Positions 9,096 to 18,592 of a DNA stretch of 64,000 nt are shown here, piece by piece. The DNA is taken from positions 1 to 64,000 of the forward strand of contig JAZDSJ010000006.1 of assembly GCA_039583345.1 (NCBI GenBank). Direction: 5' to 3'. The translations under genes and the position numbers were made by a program. The number at the start of each line of letters is the position of its first letter. Positions within the stretch are counted from its first letter, which is position 1. The notes beneath the pieces are model-generated. The model did no database searches and was not told the DNA's origin. It worked only from the letters and a program-made list of their open reading frames with translations. Source of the DNA: Tectiglobus diatomicola. Lineage in GTDB: Bacteria > Pseudomonadota > Alphaproteobacteria > Rhizobiales > Hyphomicrobiaceae.

Positions 9096-11696
9096 TCATG
9101 AAAGTTTTTGTTTCACAACGTTTGCTATCTCGGCAAGAGTGTAAGGTTTTTGCATGAATGTATAATCGGAGTCCGAGTTAAGAGTCGTAATTAAAGCATC
9201 GTCCGCATATCCTGATACAAATACAAACTTAATAATAGGATTAGTCTTACGTAATTCTCGATATAGAGTTGGGCCATCCATTTCGGGCATTTTAACATCA
9301 CTTACCACGAGATCAATCTGGTTGTTACAATCTTCTAGAACCCTGAGCGCCTCGAAACCATTACACGCCTGCAGAACTTCATAACCTTGGCGACGTAAAG
9401 CTTCTGTTGCGAACGTTCTAACGGCATCTTCATCTTCAACGATCAGCACCCGGCCATGACCGGTTAGATCCTTTGGCTTATCAACAGGTATAAGTTTGGG
9501 CTCAACACGATTTTTTTCCTCCTTTGGAATGTAGCGCGGCAGATAAACACGAAAAGTGGTTCCTTTCCCTATTGTGCTATCGACAAACACATATCCACCA
9601 GTTTGTTTGATTATGCCATAAACAGTTGATAGCCCAAGCCCCGTTCCTTTGCCAACATCTTTAGTAGTAAAAAAAGGTTCAAAAATGTTAGCCATGATTT
9701 CAGGCGACATCCCTGACCCAGTATCCTCAACTTCAATCGCAACGTATTGGCCAATAGACATACCAATATCACTTAACCGTTGGCTTTCACGCTCAGAAAT
9801 ATTTTTTGTACGTAATTTAAGACAACCATAATCAGCCATAGCATCACGTGCGTTCACAGCTAGGTTGATCACAACCTGATTGAGCTGATTACGATCTGCC
9901 ATCACAGTCCATAAATCTCGCCCAGACGAAATCTTTAGATCAATATTTTCGCCTAATAACCGATTTAAAATTACTGATAGATCTGTTATCAGCTCACCGA
10001 GCTGAACAATTTCGGGCTTCAATGTTTGACGACGCGAGAAAGCAAGGAGCTGTTTAACAAGGCCAGCTGCATGGTTAGCACTTGAACGAATATTCTGTAT
10101 ATTTTTGTATGCATGATCTGTCGGACGATGATTAGCAAGCAGCAAATCTGAGAAGCCTATAATAGCTGTAAGCACATTATTAAAATCATGGGCTATTCCA
10201 CCGGCTAGTTTACCAACAGCTTCCATTTTCTGACTTTGTACAAACTTCTGCCCTAAAACACGCTCTTCAGTAGCATCGATAATAAACAAAATGGCTAGTG
10301 CCTTTTCCTGCCCCAATGATTGGACTATAATGCGCCTTGTAAATTCACCTTCGGGGCCAATAGCAACTTCAATGGCTGAAATTTGTGCTTTTCCAGAATA
10401 TGCTGCGTCCAATGCACACGACAAATGTGAAGCTCCAAATTGGTCTGCGCTAAAATCAAAAGCTTCACCAATCTGCTTGCCTGATAGTGTTGAAAAAGTG
10501 GCGCCGCTCAACCTCGCAAATGCTCTGTTGAAGTTTACGACGCAGCCTTCAGCATCAACAAGCGCAATCCCAAACGGGGCAGTACGAAAAATACTTGCAA
10601 ACGTTCCATAGTTATCACACACGTCATCAGTAACACAAGAATAGGCTATAAAAGTTATTTTGAGTATACCATTCTCTCCAAATCGAGCAGAGATATAGCA
10701 TGTTGCAGGCCATCGCTCTCCAGCTAATGTTACAAAATCAATGTCACGGATTTGGGATGAATACTCAGTATTAGATTTTAGTATGCTAAGAAAAAATTCA
10801 GCATCTTGGGATGTAACAATATCTCGAATATGCCGTGGCGGATTATTTTCAACACATAAAATATGGCCGAGATTACTCAAGAAAGCCTGATTAATATGTG
10901 ATATGGCTCCAGTAGTATCGAGTGTGCATATGCCTACTTGTAATTCGTGGTAAATTTCTAACTCATTCGTTAAATCGTAAATCTGTCCGGCTGCATATTT
11001 TTTTTCCTCAGTAACGTCTGTTACAGTGCAAAGCACCGTAGGACCACTATAGTCTTCAAATTTTAAACTACCAAAAGGTTTTACATCCAAACGAAACCAA
11101 CGATCATATTGAGCGTTTTTATTATAAACAGGTAAATTAATTTCTTCGCACAGATGATGCTGACGTTGACAGGCACGTAAGAGCCTGAACAGGACTTCCG
11201 CACCTGAGGTTGTTTCTGCAAAGCGATATTCCAACGAGTTAAGTTCGCCAAATTCATTAGTTCCAAGCAAGTCCACTGCAGCTTTGTTAGCATTTAATAT
11301 TGCACCATTAATTGTAACCAGCATATAACCATTGCCTTGCAAATCAATAATTTGCTCAAGTATACTAGAGGTCGCAGTGAATTCGTTAAATCGGATTAGC
11401 TTAAAAGCAAGGCAAAAAATAAAAAAAACACCTAGCATTGAGAGCAAAGACAACGCCGTGAAAACGACTGGTTTGACTGATTGTAAAAATAAGAAAGCAA
11501 ATATTCCTGTAGCTGCGACCATAAAAACAAGTACAGTGGCTGCAGTTTTTGCGCTAATCGAAAGACCAGTAATTGGATTTGCAAATTTTTTTGAACTTTG
11601 AGCCTTAACAATATTTTGCATTGATACTGTCATGCTCTGTTTTTCGGAGCTGTTTGTGTATTCGAACGGTGGGAATACAGAACGCGTACGTGGCAT
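9096..11696 (-). CDS. cckA: hybrid sensor histidine kinase CckA
   Basis: 866-residue membrane kinase. Two hydrophobic helices lie at about 50-70 and 78-97. PAS-like sensing segments follow (roughly 110-480), including one with FRTAPFGIALVD. The HisKA box HDFNN has phospho-acceptor H503. The ATP-binding domain shows N-A-R-D-A-M, DTGSGM and GKGTGLGLSTVYG. The C-terminal receiver domain has its acceptor D800 in VVSDVKMPEMDG. The architecture is that of CckA, which through ChpT controls the CtrA cell-cycle regulator in alphaproteobacteria. chpT and ctrA are not in this window. A GGG-rich site precedes no other start, so the full ORF start is kept, though a downstream Met is possible. Confidence 0.9.
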   Translation of the reverse strand: MPRTRSVFPPFEYTNSSEKQSMTVSMQNIVKAQSSKKFANPITGLSISAKTAATVLVFMVAATGIFAFLFLQSVKPVVFTALSLLSMLGVFFIFCLAFKLIRFNEFTATSSILEQIIDLQGNGYMLVTINGAILNANKAAVDLLGTNEFGELNSLEYRFAETTSGAEVLFRLLRACQRQHHLCEEINLPVYNKNAQYDRWFRLDVKPFGSLKFEDYSGPTVLCTVTDVTEEKKYAAGQIYDLTNELEIYHELQVGICTLDTTGAISHINQAFLSNLGHILCVENNPPRHIRDIVTSQDAEFFLSILKSNTEYSSQIRDIDFVTLAGERWPATCYISARFGENGILKITFIAYSCVTDDVCDNYGTFASIFRTAPFGIALVDAEGCVVNFNRAFARLSGATFSTLSGKQIGEAFDFSADQFGASHLSCALDAAYSGKAQISAIEVAIGPEGEFTRRIIVQSLGQEKALAILFIIDATEERVLGQKFVQSQKMEAVGKLAGGIAHDFNNVLTAIIGFSDLLLANHRPTDHAYKNIQNIRSSANHAAGLVKQLLAFSRRQTLKPEIVQLGELITDLSVILNRLLGENIDLKISSGRDLWTVMADRNQLNQVVINLAVNARDAMADYGCLKLRTKNISERESQRLSDIGMSIGQYVAIEVEDTGSGMSPEIMANIFEPFFTTKDVGKGTGLGLSTVYGIIKQTGGYVFVDSTIGKGTTFRVYLPRYIPKEEKNRVEPKLIPVDKPKDLTGHGRVLIVEDEDAVRTFATEALRRQGYEVLQACNGFEALRVLEDCNNQIDLVVSDVKMPEMDGPTLYRELRKTNPIIKFVFVSGYADDALITTLNSDSDYTFMQKPYTLAEIANVVKQKLS

Positions 11697-12139
11697 ATCG
11701 GAACTTCGCTAATCGTTAATGTCTTGCAGAGTAGTGCAGTTTTTTGACTAATAAAGACATTTTGGAAACTAATATCTAATCTCAACTGTTCTAATAAGTT
11801 ATTTTATGGCGGAATATGATATGTTCTTAGTGAACGGTATGACTCGGACATAATTTAACTCAGTACCTTTTTAAGTGTCGTTTTTTAAGTTCAAATAACG
11901 GCGAGTACTTTTAAAATGCCGAATTAGAAACACCTATTAAAAGTTTTTTATGTATCCTAAAATTGGATCATTAGGGTTAATATGCAATGAAATTACATAA
12001 TAGTTTAAGAATAAAATTAAATTAAATTTTTAAAAGGGTTCTGATCCACAATATCAATCGCAACTGCAGTCTTGATCTATCTGGCATTAAACAGGCAAGA
12101 TTTGTGAGTATAAACCTTTAAAAAGGAGGGGGGTAAAAC
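11697..12139. other. divergent intergenic region between cckA and the FliO-like gene
   Basis: 443 bp between divergent genes, so it should hold promoters in both directions. It is AT-rich and has no recognisable gene. A strong Shine-Dalgarno (AAGGAGG, 12123-12129) marks its right end. Confidence 0.55.
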
Positions 12140-12571
12140 GTGCCCCGCAGACGCATGGAGATTGTTTCTTGGATACTGTTTATCCTTTTGATCGCAGGTG
12201 TCTCAACACTCGGTATTCTTTTGCTTCGAGGATATCTAGAAAAAGATATCAGTACAGGGATGCTGACAAATGGACTCTTTAGTTCTAAGCTTCCTAACAA
12301 GCGTCTTGACGTAGTAGATCAAATTGCAATTGATGGGCGCCGGCGTCTTTTTCTTGTTCGCCGGGATAGTGTTGAGCACCTCATTATGACTGGGGGGCCA
12401 ACCGATGTTGTTATAGAAACAAGCATTACAAACAAAAAAAACCAAACTTTTGAAGAATCAGTAAAGACATCCCAAATTTCACAGCCTGTAAAAGCGACCC
12501 AAAATACTGAAGGTGAAATTGTTTTTGGCAACTCACGATCGCTAGATTTTTCTGTTAACGATACGAACTAA
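12140..12571 (+). CDS. FliO-like small membrane protein
   Basis: 143 residues with one hydrophobic helix at about 7-29 followed by a soluble domain. The domain carries a pattern shared with FliO-like alphaproteobacterial proteins: D-x-x-x-I-D-G-R-R-R-L-F-L-V-R-R at about 60-75, then VEHLIMTGGPTDVVIE at 78-93. Such proteins are often annotated FliO but also occur away from flagellar genes. No flagellar gene lies nearby, so a flagellar role is not supported here. The GTG start at 12140 is chosen because AAGGAGG sits 10 nt upstream; ATG at 12155 is the alternative. The MscS-type gene follows 65 bp downstream, probably in the same operon. Confidence 0.7.
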   Translation: MPRRRMEIVSWILFILLIAGVSTLGILLLRGYLEKDISTGMLTNGLFSSKLPNKRLDVVDQIAIDGRRRLFLVRRDSVEHLIMTGGPTDVVIETSITNKKNQTFEESVKTSQISQPVKATQNTEGEIVFGNSRSLDFSVNDTN

Positions 12572-12636
12572 CTTCAAGGTAAAGATCTAAAAGTAAGTAA
12601 ATTATTTATGAATAAAACATTCTATGGAGGTTAGGA

Positions 12637-15126
12637 TTGAGACATAACAATTGTGTTTCGGTCACAAATGCATTTTTTACGGTAGGCATACCTGTCATAA
12701 TTTTCTTGATGTTAATTAATGGCATTAATGCCTCAATGGCCCAAACATTTGAAAACGATAAAACACTAAACGAAACCGTAAAAAGCTCTTCTGAATTAAA
12801 TACAGGGCAGGCAGACCTTTTCCCTAAGACACTAGTGCAGAATATTGAGCGTCATACAAACACTTTAAATCTTTTGCGTAAAGCTGTTGAACGGTTGCGC
12901 AAAGATAATAAGGGATTGGAAAACCAGCGTCTTGAATTGGTTCAACTTATAGAAGAACTGAATACAATCAAGGCAGAGCTTAACCCGTTTCTTGAGGCTG
13001 TTGATCGCGAAATCACCCAACTAAGCTCTCCAGATGAAGCTACTTTAGATTCAATTGAAGTACCAGAACTTGTAAATGAGCGTAATCATCTTATAGACAT
13101 ACGAGCACAAATTATTGCTGCCCAAAAGCGTACGTCCCTCTCATTGCTAAGATCTCAAAAACTAGAACAACGTATCCAAGACTACCACCTACAAAACTTT
13201 ACAACTGATGTGTTGCAACTCGTAGAAAGCCCTGTCTCACGCAAACTATGGCAGGATCTTGATGATGCTCTGCCACGATTGTGGATACAAATCACTACAA
13301 TAGCTGATAACTGGTGGGCGGCTGCAAAACTCGATCCATTATCTTTATCATTAATATTAATCTTCGGCTCATTTTGTTACACGTTCTTATTCATCATACG
13401 AAACCATGTAATTAAGTCCACAATGAATGATCTTACAGAACCTCTGCCAGGCTTTTTACGTAAAGCGACTCATGCCAGTTGGTTCGCAACTTTAACGTTC
13501 ATGCCTGGTGCTGTTTCATCGCTAGTTCTATTCCTTGTAGGAGATTTATTTAATATTTGGGATGAAAATATCCGAGTCTTTGTATACACGGCATTGTCGG
13601 CGCTAATAATAGCATCATTCATAATGGCATTAGCCAAAAGTATTTTACAGCCACACCGACCACATTGGCGTTTAGTTGAAATGCCAACTCCGGTTGCGAA
13701 CCGTTTGCTTTGGATTACAAACGGTATGGCTATCGTTTATGCTGCCGATTTATTTCTTCATCAAATAATCCGCCTTTTTTACATGTCTGTTGAAGTTCGT
13801 ATTCTTGAGACCAGCCTAGCAAACGGAGCATTTGCTGTACTTCTTGCTATATTTGCACTGACTGCTCTTCCTGACGAACAGGATATTGTTAGTGCACGTC
13901 TTATAAAATTATCACTTAATATTCTGCGCATCCCCTTGTTATTGGCGGCAACAACTATAATCATTGCAACGTTCGCAGGTTATGTTGCGCTAGGGCGCTT
14001 TATTGCCGGTCAAATTATGTTGATGGGTGTAGGCGGCATTGCCATTCTTCTGTTACATTTGGCAATTCGTGTTGTAGCAACTACACCACTTCCAATTAAT
14101 AGTCCATTCAATTACTTCTTCAAAAAAAACAGCTGGCTTTCTGAACAACGTTGGAAGCAAATAATCGGCGCTACAGCTTTCCTTGCCAATATCATACTTA
14201 TAGGATCTGCGTTTGCTCTTATGGTTCTATCTTGGGGCGTTCCGCTTTCGAAATTAACTGACAGCCTAAAATCATTTTTTTTTGGATTTGAGATAGGTCA
14301 AATCAGAATTTCAGTTTTCCAAATACTAATCGGCGCATGTTTATTTATTGCAGTGCTGCTCGTCACGCGTATAGTTCAGGGTTGGATGATACGTACAGTT
14401 CTAAACACACCTTCATTAGACAAAGGTATCGCAAATTCAATTCATACAGGTTTTGGATATCTTGGGATGAGCATTGCAGCTATGGTCGGCATCTCGTATG
14501 CTGGAGTCGACCTAACACAGCTCACTCTTGTTATAGGTGCACTATCACTTGGCGTGGGTCTTGGATTACAATCCATTGTTAATAATTTTGTATCCGGCCT
14601 AATCTTGCTTATTGAACGACCAGTCAAAGTAGGTGATTGGATTGTTATAGGAAACGAACAGGGATATGTCCGTAAGATTAGCGTCCGGGCAACAGAAATA
14701 GAAACTTTTGATCGCGCATCAGTAATAATACCAAACTCAGCCTTGATTAGCGGCACTGTCCAAAATTGGACTCATCGCAGTCCGATTGGGCGAGTTCAAA
14801 TACAAGTTAAAGTATCATACTCAGAATCAGCACAAAAAGTACATGATGTTCTACTTGACGTGGCAAAGTCTTCGGATAAGATATTGGTATATCCTGAACC
14901 GTTTGTAACACTTGACGACTTTGGGAGTAGCTCTCTTGATTTTTCTCTTCGCTGTTACATTGCAAATATTAACGAAAGCTTATCAGTCACGACATCACTG
15001 AGAATGGAAATTCTTTCGCGATTTAGAGAATGTAGTATAGAAATTCCTTATCCACGCCATGAAATACGCATACACAATTTAGATGCCACACGAAATATCT
15101 GCAATAAAAATATGGGTACGGAGTAA
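12637..15126 (+). CDS. large MscS-family mechanosensitive ion channel with N-terminal coiled-coil domain
   Basis: 829 residues. A signal or anchor helix at about 11-33 is followed by a periplasmic coiled-coil-rich region (about 60-200). Multiple transmembrane helices follow (about 230-600). A C-terminal MscS core starts near 615, with the pore-lining LSLGVGLGLQSIVNNF segment, the LLIERPVKVGDWI linker and the beta-domain segment IIPNSALISGTVQNWT. This is the layout of large MscS paralogues (MscK or DUF3772 type) that open under membrane tension during osmotic downshock. The start is TTG at 12637, supported by GGAGG 6 nt upstream and by lack of a better ATG. It ends 18 bp before a convergent tRNA-Gln. 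Confidence 0.88.
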   Translation: MRHNNCVSVTNAFFTVGIPVIIFLMLINGINASMAQTFENDKTLNETVKSSSELNTGQADLFPKTLVQNIERHTNTLNLLRKAVERLRKDNKGLENQRLELVQLIEELNTIKAELNPFLEAVDREITQLSSPDEATLDSIEVPELVNERNHLIDIRAQIIAAQKRTSLSLLRSQKLEQRIQDYHLQNFTTDVLQLVESPVSRKLWQDLDDALPRLWIQITTIADNWWAAAKLDPLSLSLILIFGSFCYTFLFIIRNHVIKSTMNDLTEPLPGFLRKATHASWFATLTFMPGAVSSLVLFLVGDLFNIWDENIRVFVYTALSALIIASFIMALAKSILQPHRPHWRLVEMPTPVANRLLWITNGMAIVYAADLFLHQIIRLFYMSVEVRILETSLANGAFAVLLAIFALTALPDEQDIVSARLIKLSLNILRIPLLLAATTIIIATFAGYVALGRFIAGQIMLMGVGGIAILLLHLAIRVVATTPLPINSPFNYFFKKNSWLSEQRWKQIIGATAFLANIILIGSAFALMVLSWGVPLSKLTDSLKSFFFGFEIGQIRISVFQILIGACLFIAVLLVTRIVQGWMIRTVLNTPSLDKGIANSIHTGFGYLGMSIAAMVGISYAGVDLTQLTLVIGALSLGVGLGLQSIVNNFVSGLILLIERPVKVGDWIVIGNEQGYVRKISVRATEIETFDRASVIIPNSALISGTVQNWTHRSPIGRVQIQVKVSYSESAQKVHDVLLDVAKSSDKILVYPEPFVTLDDFGSSSLDFSLRCYIANINESLSVTTSLRMEILSRFRECSIEIPYPRHEIRIHNLDATRNICNKNMGTE

Positions 15127-15144
15127 AAAGCTCTATTTGTGAAT

Positions 15145-15219
15145 TGGCTGGGGTGGCAGGATTCGAACCTGCGCATGGCGGTACCAAAAACCGCTGCCTT
15201 ACCGCTTGGCTACACCCCA
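15145..15219 (-). tRNA. tRNA-Gln (anticodon TTG)
   Basis: Complete cloverleaf on the minus strand. Acceptor stem TGGGGTG pairs with CACCCCA. D-stem GCC/GGC and anticodon stem GCGGT/ACCGC enclose loop TTTTGGT, giving anticodon TTG. T-arm GCAGG/CCTGC has loop TTCGAAT. The discriminator is G and CCA is encoded (15145-15147). It lies convergent to the MscS-type gene. Confidence 0.96.
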
Positions 15220-15679
15220 AAACTCAACACAATTCCACGCGCTGTATGAAACTAAACGATGCACAACTCATATCACAGTATTGTAACTATCTTGTAATTA
15301 AAAAACTTATTTATATTTACGCCAAGTTACATCCAGTATTAGTTATGCATTTCTGGTGACAAGAGTAATTTAGCATCATGCACTAAACATATTATTGCGA
15401 TTAAAGCAACTATTTTCTGCGACCTATGCGTTATCGAACTTACAGTATTATTACTACAGCTCATAAGAGATCAGATCTATTTGGGATATGTAAGAAATAT
15501 TATCAGCAATTTTTAAACTCTAAAATATTATTTAGCCGACGAATTACTGATTAATAAACGTCAGATTTTTAAAGTATAGGCAGAAATGACCGCGCTTCCT
15601 TTGTATATTGTCTCCTTGCATGACAACTTAATTAAGACTATAACAATCTTAATATAGCAAGTAGAAATAGGGGGCTTTT
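15220..15679. other. upstream region of the hydrogenase operon
   Basis: 460 bp between tRNA-Gln and hupS. It should carry the hydrogenase promoter. A TTGCA element near 15617 lacks a properly spaced TGGC partner, so a sigma-54 promoter is not supported. A GGGGG tract (15669-15673) is the likely ribosome-binding site of hupS. Confidence 0.5.
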
Positions 15680-16780
15680 TTGTCGCAAATTGAAACATTT
15701 TATGACATGTTTCGTCGGCAGAAGATTACTCGTCGAAGTTTCATAAAATACTGTACGCTTACAGCAAGCACGTTGGGCCTAGGTCCCACCTACATATCCG
15801 AAATAGCCCGCGCAATGGAAACTAAGCCACGCATACCGGTAATTTGGATACATGGGCTGGAATGTACTTGTTGTTCGGAAAGTTTTATTCGCTCTGCACA
15901 TCCGCTTGCGAAAGATGTTTTGTTATCGATGATTTCGTTGGATTATGATGATACCTTGATGGCAGCTGCTGGGCATGCTGCGGAAGAGGCGATGGCCGAT
16001 ACAATCGAAAAATATAAAAACAATTACATCCTTGCAGTAGAAGGTAACGTACCCCTCAATGAAGATGGGATGTCGTGCATAAGCGGTGGGAAACCTTTTG
16101 TTGAAAAATTAAAATTTGCTGCGCGAGACGCAAAAGCAATTATTTCTTGGGGATCTTGCGCCTCTTATGGTTGTGTGCAGGCCGCTTCACCAAATCCAAC
16201 AGGTGCAACACCTATACACAAGGTTATTACTGACAAACCGATTATCAATGTACCAGGGTGTCCTCCAATCGCAGAGGTTATGACAGCCGTTATAACATAC
16301 ATGTTGACTTTTGACCGCATACCCGAACTCGATCGTCAAGGACGTCCGACAATGTTTTACGGTCAACGCATTCACGATAAGTGTTACCGTCGTCCACATT
16401 TTGATGCAGGTCAGTTCATTGAGGCTTGGGATGATGAAAACGCGAAAAAGGGTTATTGTCTCTACAAGATTGGCTGTAAAGGTCCAACTACCTATAACGC
16501 CTGCTCTACAGTACGCTGGAACGAGGGTGTAAGCTTTCCGATTCAATCCGGACATGGTTGCATAGGTTGCTCTGAGGATGGTTTTTGGGATCATGGCTCC
16601 TTTTACGATCGCGCTACTAACCTGACACAATTTGGCATTGAGTCCAGCGCAAATGAAATAGGCTTAACAGCAGCAGGTGTCGTTGGTGGTGGTATTGCAT
16701 TGCATATGGCTGTAACTGCACTAAAATCAGCTCAAAAAAAATTAACGCAATCAAAAAAAACTGAAATTGAAGAGGCGTAA
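15680..16780 (+). CDS. hupS: uptake [NiFe]-hydrogenase small subunit
   Basis: 366-residue iron-sulfur subunit that carries electrons from the active site to cytochrome b. The Tat signal is TRRSFIK at 17-23, with cleavage expected near residue 45. The proximal cluster has the pattern C62-T-C64-C65-S-E-S plus C160, C165 and C194. C64 and C165 correspond to the two extra cysteines (Cys19 and Cys120 in Ralstonia HoxK numbering) that make the [4Fe-3S] cluster of oxygen-tolerant membrane-bound hydrogenases. A hydrophobic segment near 329-346 is the usual C-terminal membrane anchor. The TTG start is supported by a GGGGG site 6 nt upstream and by the MSQIETFY..FRRQ N-terminus, which fits the family. 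hupL follows 3 bp later. Confidence 0.97.
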   Translation: MSQIETFYDMFRRQKITRRSFIKYCTLTASTLGLGPTYISEIARAMETKPRIPVIWIHGLECTCCSESFIRSAHPLAKDVLLSMISLDYDDTLMAAAGHAAEEAMADTIEKYKNNYILAVEGNVPLNEDGMSCISGGKPFVEKLKFAARDAKAIISWGSCASYGCVQAASPNPTGATPIHKVITDKPIINVPGCPPIAEVMTAVITYMLTFDRIPELDRQGRPTMFYGQRIHDKCYRRPHFDAGQFIEAWDDENAKKGYCLYKIGCKGPTTYNACSTVRWNEGVSFPIQSGHGCIGCSEDGFWDHGSFYDRATNLTQFGIESSANEIGLTAAGVVGGGIALHMAVTALKSAQKKLTQSKKTEIEEA

Positions 16781-16783
16781 GAT

Positions 16784-18577
16784 ATGGTTGCACAAACACC
16801 TAATGGTTTTGACCTTGATGCCTCTGGAAAGCGCATTGTAGTTGATCCAGTCACTCGCATCGAAGGGCATATGCGTTGTGAAGTAAACGTGGATGAAAGC
16901 AATATCATACGTAACGCCGTTTCAACTGGTACGATGTGGCGTGGGCTCGAGGTGATTCTTAAAGGCCGTGATCCGCGTGATGCCTGGGCGTTCACAGAGC
17001 GTATTTGCGGAGTTTGTACTGGAACACATGCGCTTGCGTCAGTGCGTGCCGTCGAAGACGCTCTGGGTATCATTATTCCAGATAACGCCAACTCCATTCG
17101 CAATATCATGCAGTTAAACCTCCAAGTCCATGACCATATCGTTCATTTCTATCACTTGCATGCACTCGATTGGGTAAATCCTGTCAATGCCCTAAAAGCT
17201 GATCCTAGAGTAACTAGCGAGTTGCAACATAAAGTTTCACCTCGCCATCCAATGTCATCGCCAGGCTACTTTCACGACGTACAAAGTCGCTTAAAACAAT
17301 TTATCGAAAACGGACAGCTAGGTCTTTTCAAAAATGGTTACTGGGACAATCCAGCTTATAAGTTGCCACCTGAAGCTGATCTCATGGCTACTACGCACTA
17401 TTTAGAAGCGCTCGACCTACAAAAGGAGATTGTGAAGGTCCACACAATTTTTGGCGGAAAGAATCCGCATCCTAACTGGTTAGTTGGTGGTGTTCCATGC
17501 CCCATTAATGTGCATTCGACAGGCGCTGTCGGCGCAATAAATATGGAACGCTTAAATATGGTGAGTTCTATAATCCAGCTTTCATTGGATTTTGTTAAAA
17601 ATGTTTATTTACCTGATGTAATAGCAATTGCGGGCTTCTACAAGGACTGGCTATACGGGGGCGGTCTGTCAAGTCAATCAGTAATGAGCTACGGGGATAT
17701 TCCTGAACATTCTAACGGCTTCTCAACAGATCAGCTTTACATGCCACGAGGAGCTATTATTAATGGTGACCACACTACTGTGCATGAGGTTGACGTTCGT
17801 GACCCTAATCAAGTACAGGAATTCGTGGATCATTCTTGGTATGAATACGGTGAAACGGGCAAAGGTTTGCATCCCTGGGATGGTATAACAGAAGCAAAGT
17901 TTGAACTTGGTCCCAATTTAAAAGGTTCACGCACTAACATCAAACAGATCGACGAATCTGCTAAATACTCTTGGATCAAAGCACCGCGATGGAAAGGCCA
18001 TGCTATGGAGGTAGGGCCTTTAGCGCGATATATAATAGGTTATGCTAGAGGTCACGAAGACATAAAAGACCAGATCGATAGATTTTTACATACGATGGAT
18101 CTTCCCAAGGAGGCACTTTTTTCTACTTTAGGTCGAACCGCGGCACGTGCACTTGAAGCGGAATATTGTGCTCGAGTTCAAAAATATTTCTTTAATAAAC
18201 TTGTTACTAACATAAAAAATGGCGATGAGAACACAGCTAATATTGAAAGATGGAGTCCAACGTCTTGGCCCAAAACAGCTAAGGGCGTAGGAGTAACTGA
18301 AGCACCACGAGGTGCACTTGGGCATTGGATCAAAATTGAAAATGGTCGTATTGAGAACTATCAATGTGTTGTTCCCACAACCTGGAATGGTTCACCTCGC
18401 GACCATCTCGGTAATATTGCAGCTTTTGAAGCTAGCCTTCTAAATACTCCTGTGGAGCGTCCAGAGGAACCAGTTGAGATATTGCGTACGTTACACAGCT
18501 TTGATCCGTGCCTTGCATGTTCCACACACGTGATTTCGCACGATGGCAAGGAACTTACTAGAATAAAGGTATGCTAG
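16784..18577 (+). CDS. hupL: uptake [NiFe]-hydrogenase large subunit
   Basis: 597-residue catalytic subunit that splits H2 at a Ni-Fe(CN)2CO centre. The N-terminal nickel motif is RICGVC (C75, C78). The C-terminal motif is DPCLACSTH (C576, C579, H582). HupD should cut after H582, removing the 15-residue peptide 583-597. Both pairs of metal-ligand cysteines are intact, and the length is normal. The gene is translationally close to hupS (3 bp gap). An imperfect 16-bp tandem duplication spans its stop codon and the ribosome-binding site of hupC. The subunit is exported with HupS by the Tat system. Confidence 0.97.
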   Translation: MVAQTPNGFDLDASGKRIVVDPVTRIEGHMRCEVNVDESNIIRNAVSTGTMWRGLEVILKGRDPRDAWAFTERICGVCTGTHALASVRAVEDALGIIIPDNANSIRNIMQLNLQVHDHIVHFYHLHALDWVNPVNALKADPRVTSELQHKVSPRHPMSSPGYFHDVQSRLKQFIENGQLGLFKNGYWDNPAYKLPPEADLMATTHYLEALDLQKEIVKVHTIFGGKNPHPNWLVGGVPCPINVHSTGAVGAINMERLNMVSSIIQLSLDFVKNVYLPDVIAIAGFYKDWLYGGGLSSQSVMSYGDIPEHSNGFSTDQLYMPRGAIINGDHTTVHEVDVRDPNQVQEFVDHSWYEYGETGKGLHPWDGITEAKFELGPNLKGSRTNIKQIDESAKYSWIKAPRWKGHAMEVGPLARYIIGYARGHEDIKDQIDRFLHTMDLPKEALFSTLGRTAARALEAEYCARVQKYFFNKLVTNIKNGDENTANIERWSPTSWPKTAKGVGVTEAPRGALGHWIKIENGRIENYQCVVPTTWNGSPRDHLGNIAAFEASLLNTPVERPEEPVEILRTLHSFDPCLACSTHVISHDGKELTRIKVC

Positions 18578-18592
18578 AATAAAGGGTTGCTT

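Noticed and set aside
15590..15640. Sigma-54 promoter upstream of hupS
   Set aside because: A TTGCA element occurs, but no TGGC lies at the required distance upstream.
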